Source of the DNA: Bacteroidales bacterium
GTDB lineage: Bacteria; Bacteroidota; Bacteroidia; Bacteroidales; F082
Length of the DNA: 64,000 nt
Direction of reading: 5' to 3'
Assembly: GCA_017616735.1 (NCBI GenBank)
Contig: JAFZXP010000072.1
Location: 1-64,000, forward strand
This document shows positions 61,489-64,000 of this stretch, piece after piece. Under the pieces are notes generated by a model that was given only the letters and a program-made list of their open reading frames with translations, did not search any database and was not told where the DNA came from. The translations under genes were made by a program, and so were the position numbers. Numbering within the stretch: position 1 is the stretch's first letter; every line of letters begins with the position of its first letter.

Positions 61489-61496
61489 TATATTTG
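61489..61496 (+). promoter_or_regulatory. -7 box (TATATTTG) of the large surface protein
   Basis: TATATTTG, with TTG at 61464-61466 (22-bp spacer). The 85-nt leader to the ATG at 61582 is almost pure A/T, as seen before strongly expressed surface-protein genes. Confidence 0.6.
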
Positions 61497-61581
61497 CGAG
61501 TTAAAAAGCAAAGTTTGAATTAAAATTTTAACGAAAATTATTAGTAAAAATCAACAATTATTAACAAAATCATTCAAAATT

Positions 61582-64000
61582 ATGAGTAAAAAACTTATTC
61601 TCTTTTTGATGTTAGCTCTCTTCGGAAGCACAAGCTTCTTAAGAGCTGACGTGATTGAAATCGGTGACGGTACGGTCAGTTCGTACCAGGTCCCTTTCAA
61701 TTCTCTCTATGGTTACTCGTTCACAGAGCAAGTGTTCCTTGCAAGTGAAATTGGAATGGCTGGAAACATCACTTCCATCAGTTTCAAGATTAACCAGGCC
61801 TACACTTCAGCTCAGACAAACGAATACACTGTCTGGATGAAGAATGTGGCAAGAGAAACATTCGAAAGCAATACGGATATTGAGGCCGTTACTGCTGCGG
61901 ATGTGGTATTCGATGGCACATGGGAACTTCCAGTGTGCGAAGCAGGCGAGTGGATCACTCTTACGCTTGACACACCATTTGCCTATGATGGCACAAGCAA
62001 CCTGCTGTTTGCTATGCATGAGAAAACCTCAGGCTACAGCACACGTTATTTTGTTTGCACATCAGTGACAAACTCAGGTATCAGCTACTATAGCGACAGC
62101 GTCAACCCTGATCCGTATGATTTGGGTTCTTACACTGGTTCAAAGGTTTTGCGCAGCAACCGTAACAACATCCAGCTCGACATCACAGCCGGTGGCGGCG
62201 GTGGCGGCCAAGCAGCTGAACTCACAGTTCATGATGGCACAGCAACAAACAGCTATGTTCCTGTTTACGGTTTCTATGGCGATGCTTACCTGAAGGCAGA
62301 AATGGTATATCCTGCCTCTGAATTGAGCGCTATGAATGGTGGTACTATCAATGGTATTACTTTCTATGCAAGCAGCCCTGCCGCTGAGGCATGGACTAGC
62401 ACATGGCAAGTCTTCGTAGACGAAGTGGCCGATGCTACAATCAGCGATTTCGCTGGTCCTGGTACCGTGGTTTACGAAGGTACTCTCGACGGCACTGGCG
62501 AAGAGATGGCAATCGAATTCACCACTCCTTACCAGTACAACGGTGGCAACCTTCTTATCGGTGTTTACAACACAACAACCGGTAACTACAAGAGCGTAAC
62601 ATGGGCTGGTGAAACAGTTGAAGGCGCTTCAGTGCAAGGTTACAACTATGGCTCACTGTCAAGTATTTCAGCTACACAGCGCAACTTCCTGCCTAAGACC
62701 ACTTTCGCTTACACAACAGGCGGTGACGAACCTACAACTCCTTGGGCTCCTGACTACGACGCCGATCTTGGCGAAGTTGTTATCGTTAACCCAGCCGACG
62801 GTGCACAGAACATGCCAAACAACACAACACTCCGTTGGACCAACGCTGAAAACGCAGCTCAGTACATGATTGAGTTCGGTACAGTTTACAACAACCTCGA
62901 GACAATCGTCGATTGGACAGACGCTGAAGGTTGGGACGGCAGCGTTTCACTCAGCAGCCTCGAAATCGCCCTCGAGCCTAACACACGTTACTTCTGGAGA
63001 GTTTACAACCAGAACAACACTGGCTATGTTTATGCACAGGGCGTGTTCACATCAGAATGCACAACAGCTACCAACGTGCGTGTGACAGCTGACAAAATCT
63101 TCGTTGGTGACAACACAATCGTGAAATGGAGCATCACAGGCGGTGCTATCGGTGAACTTCCTGAGACACATATCGGTACAGGCACAAGCACAAGCTCATA
63201 CCTCCCGAGCTACTCGTTCTACAACTACTCACTCACACAGCAGATCTACACTCTCGATGAAATCGGTGCTCCTGGCATCATCAGCAGCATTTCATTCTAC
63301 AATGCAGGTTCAGAAAAGACTCGTGAATACGACATGTACCTTGTCAACACCGACAAAGAATCATTCGCAGGCACAAGCGACTGGATTGCTGTTACAGCTG
63401 ACGACCTCGTATTCACAGGCAGCGTGACAATGGCAGCCAACGCATGGACAACATTTGAACTTGACGATCCATTCATGTATGACGGCAGCAACCTTGCCAT
63501 CATCATGGACGATAACACCGGTTCATACTCAAGCGGTATGTCATGCTACACATTCGCAGCCACAGCACAGGCTATCCGTGTGTACAACGACAACACCAAC
63601 TACGATCCGGCCAACCCGAGCAGCTACAGCGGCACAGTTGAGAACGTAAAGAACCAGATTATTATTAATAAGGAAGGCAGAGACGGCAACCGCGACCTCG
63701 TCGGCTGCAACATTTACGTCGACAGCGTTAAGGTTAACGAAGCTCCTGTAACAGAAAGACAGTACACTCTCACAGGTCTTACATACAACATGGAAGGCCA
63801 TGCAGTTAACGTAACTGGTGTTTACGACATCGGTGAGTCTAACTTCTCGAACACAGCTACAGTTTATGTGTCAGGTAATGGCAACATGATCGGTCTTGTG
63901 AAAGAAATGATGTCACAGGAAGTGATGGAAGGTGTGACAGTGAAACTCAACGGTAAAGACGAGCACCTCAACACAGTCGCTTACGAGACAACAACAACAG
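61582..64000 (+). CDS. Large secreted adhesin-like protein, 5' part only
   Basis: The frame opens with a signal peptide (LILFLMLALFGSTSFLRA) and runs 806 codons off the right edge. It holds three copies of a jelly-roll-like module starting near residues 24, 212 and 525. Each has G-T-xxx-Y-P-YGFY-YS..Q-I at the start, I-SI-F-Y-S, and PF.YDGSNLL(I/F) towards the end, similar to modules in gingipain-type haemagglutinins. Between copies 2 and 3 lies a fibronectin-like stretch (NPADGAQNMPNNTTLRW). After copy 3 comes another, then a carboxypeptidase-regulatory-like start (GLVKEMMSQEVMEGVTVKLNG). Codon use is strongly biased (ACA, AAC, GTT), suggesting high expression. A T9SS domain is expected beyond the edge. 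Confidence 0.82.
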   Translation, partial: MSKKLILFLMLALFGSTSFLRADVIEIGDGTVSSYQVPFNSLYGYSFTEQVFLASEIGMAGNITSISFKINQAYTSAQTNEYTVWMKNVARETFESNTDIEAVTAADVVFDGTWELPVCEAGEWITLTLDTPFAYDGTSNLLFAMHEKTSGYSTRYFVCTSVTNSGISYYSDSVNPDPYDLGSYTGSKVLRSNRNNIQLDITAGGGGGGQAAELTVHDGTATNSYVPVYGFYGDAYLKAEMVYPASELSAMNGGTINGITFYASSPAAEAWTSTWQVFVDEVADATISDFAGPGTVVYEGTLDGTGEEMAIEFTTPYQYNGGNLLIGVYNTTTGNYKSVTWAGETVEGASVQGYNYGSLSSISATQRNFLPKTTFAYTTGGDEPTTPWAPDYDADLGEVVIVNPADGAQNMPNNTTLRWTNAENAAQYMIEFGTVYNNLETIVDWTDAEGWDGSVSLSSLEIALEPNTRYFWRVYNQNNTGYVYAQGVFTSECTTATNVRVTADKIFVGDNTIVKWSITGGAIGELPETHIGTGTSTSSYLPSYSFYNYSLTQQIYTLDEIGAPGIISSISFYNAGSEKTREYDMYLVNTDKESFAGTSDWIAVTADDLVFTGSVTMAANAWTTFELDDPFMYDGSNLAIIMDDNTGSYSSGMSCYTFAATAQAIRVYNDNTNYDPANPSSYSGTVENVKNQIIINKEGRDGNRDLVGCNIYVDSVKVNEAPVTERQYTLTGLTYNMEGHAVNVTGVYDIGESNFSNTATVYVSGNGNMIGLVKEMMSQEVMEGVTVKLNGKDEHLNTVAYETTTT

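Noticed and set aside
1..64000. tRNA, rRNA or complete insertion sequences
   Set aside because: No cloverleaf-like or rRNA-like stretch and no transposase motif was found in the intergenic gaps, all of which are short. Covariance-model searches could not be run.

Overview
The window looks like chromosome of an uncultured or little-studied member of the Bacteroidales (Bacteroidota). The signs are many secreted proteins ending in type IX secretion (T9SS) C-terminal sorting domains, promoters of the Bacteroidetes type (TAnnTTTG at about -7, sometimes with TTG about 19-21 bp upstream), weak ribosome binding sites, and core genes of Bacteroidetes type (AICARFT/IMPCH purH, mreBCD, paired parvulin isomerases, lipoprotein TolC partners). 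No rRNA, tRNA, CRISPR array or complete insertion sequence was seen. Both ends cut through a gene for a secreted protein.

Layout. 1-3.2 kb: a duplicated pair of secreted-protein genes. 3.3-6.9 kb: a GH89 alpha-N-acetylglucosaminidase lipoprotein, then a small lipoprotein overlapping a radical SAM/SPASM enzyme. 6.9-13.4 kb (minus): an SDR oxidoreductase leading an RND efflux operon. 13.4-16.6 kb: flavodoxin lipoprotein, radA, and a convergent S66 LD-carboxypeptidase. 16.6-19.8 kb: two tandem PEGA-domain proteins. 19.8-26.3 kb: guaB, three periplasmic folding factors (two parvulins and a small lipoprotein), and a MoxR ATPase. 26.3-28.1 kb: a hipBA toxin-antitoxin module next to a fragment of an RHS gene. 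28.1-37.3 kb (minus): an accessory island of T9SS-secreted proteins, including a caspase-like peptidase, with a membrane TPR/HTH regulator at its upstream end. 37.3-41.0 kb (minus): asd, ribF and a C69 dipeptidase. 41-46.5 kb: a lamin-tail-domain surface protein, a LysE exporter and convergent recJ. 46.6-51.5 kb: purH, mreBCD and a TlpA-like lipoprotein. 51.6-57.8 kb: a MacAB-TolC-type exporter split over five genes. 57.9-64 kb: a secreted protein, meaB, glnA and the start of a large adhesin-like protein.

The most unusual features lie in the short repeats. (1) Tandem arrays of 7-bp units begin at or just after the stop codons of many genes. They usually read in the sense direction of the gene they follow, and every unit type carries a stop triplet, so an array closes all three frames within about 21 bp. 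(2) Three tandem units of about 114 bp before the MFP gene each fold into a long hairpin, and arm differences between units are compensated on the opposite arm. (3) Two palindromic or dispersed repeats lie in frame inside genes (LD-carboxypeptidase and the TPR regulator). (4) In the T9SS island the last codons, the 3' flank and the next promoter form a repeated block of about 96 bp carrying a 15-bp palindrome over the -33 box.

All functional names rest on motifs read by eye and knowledge of the families. No database search was run.
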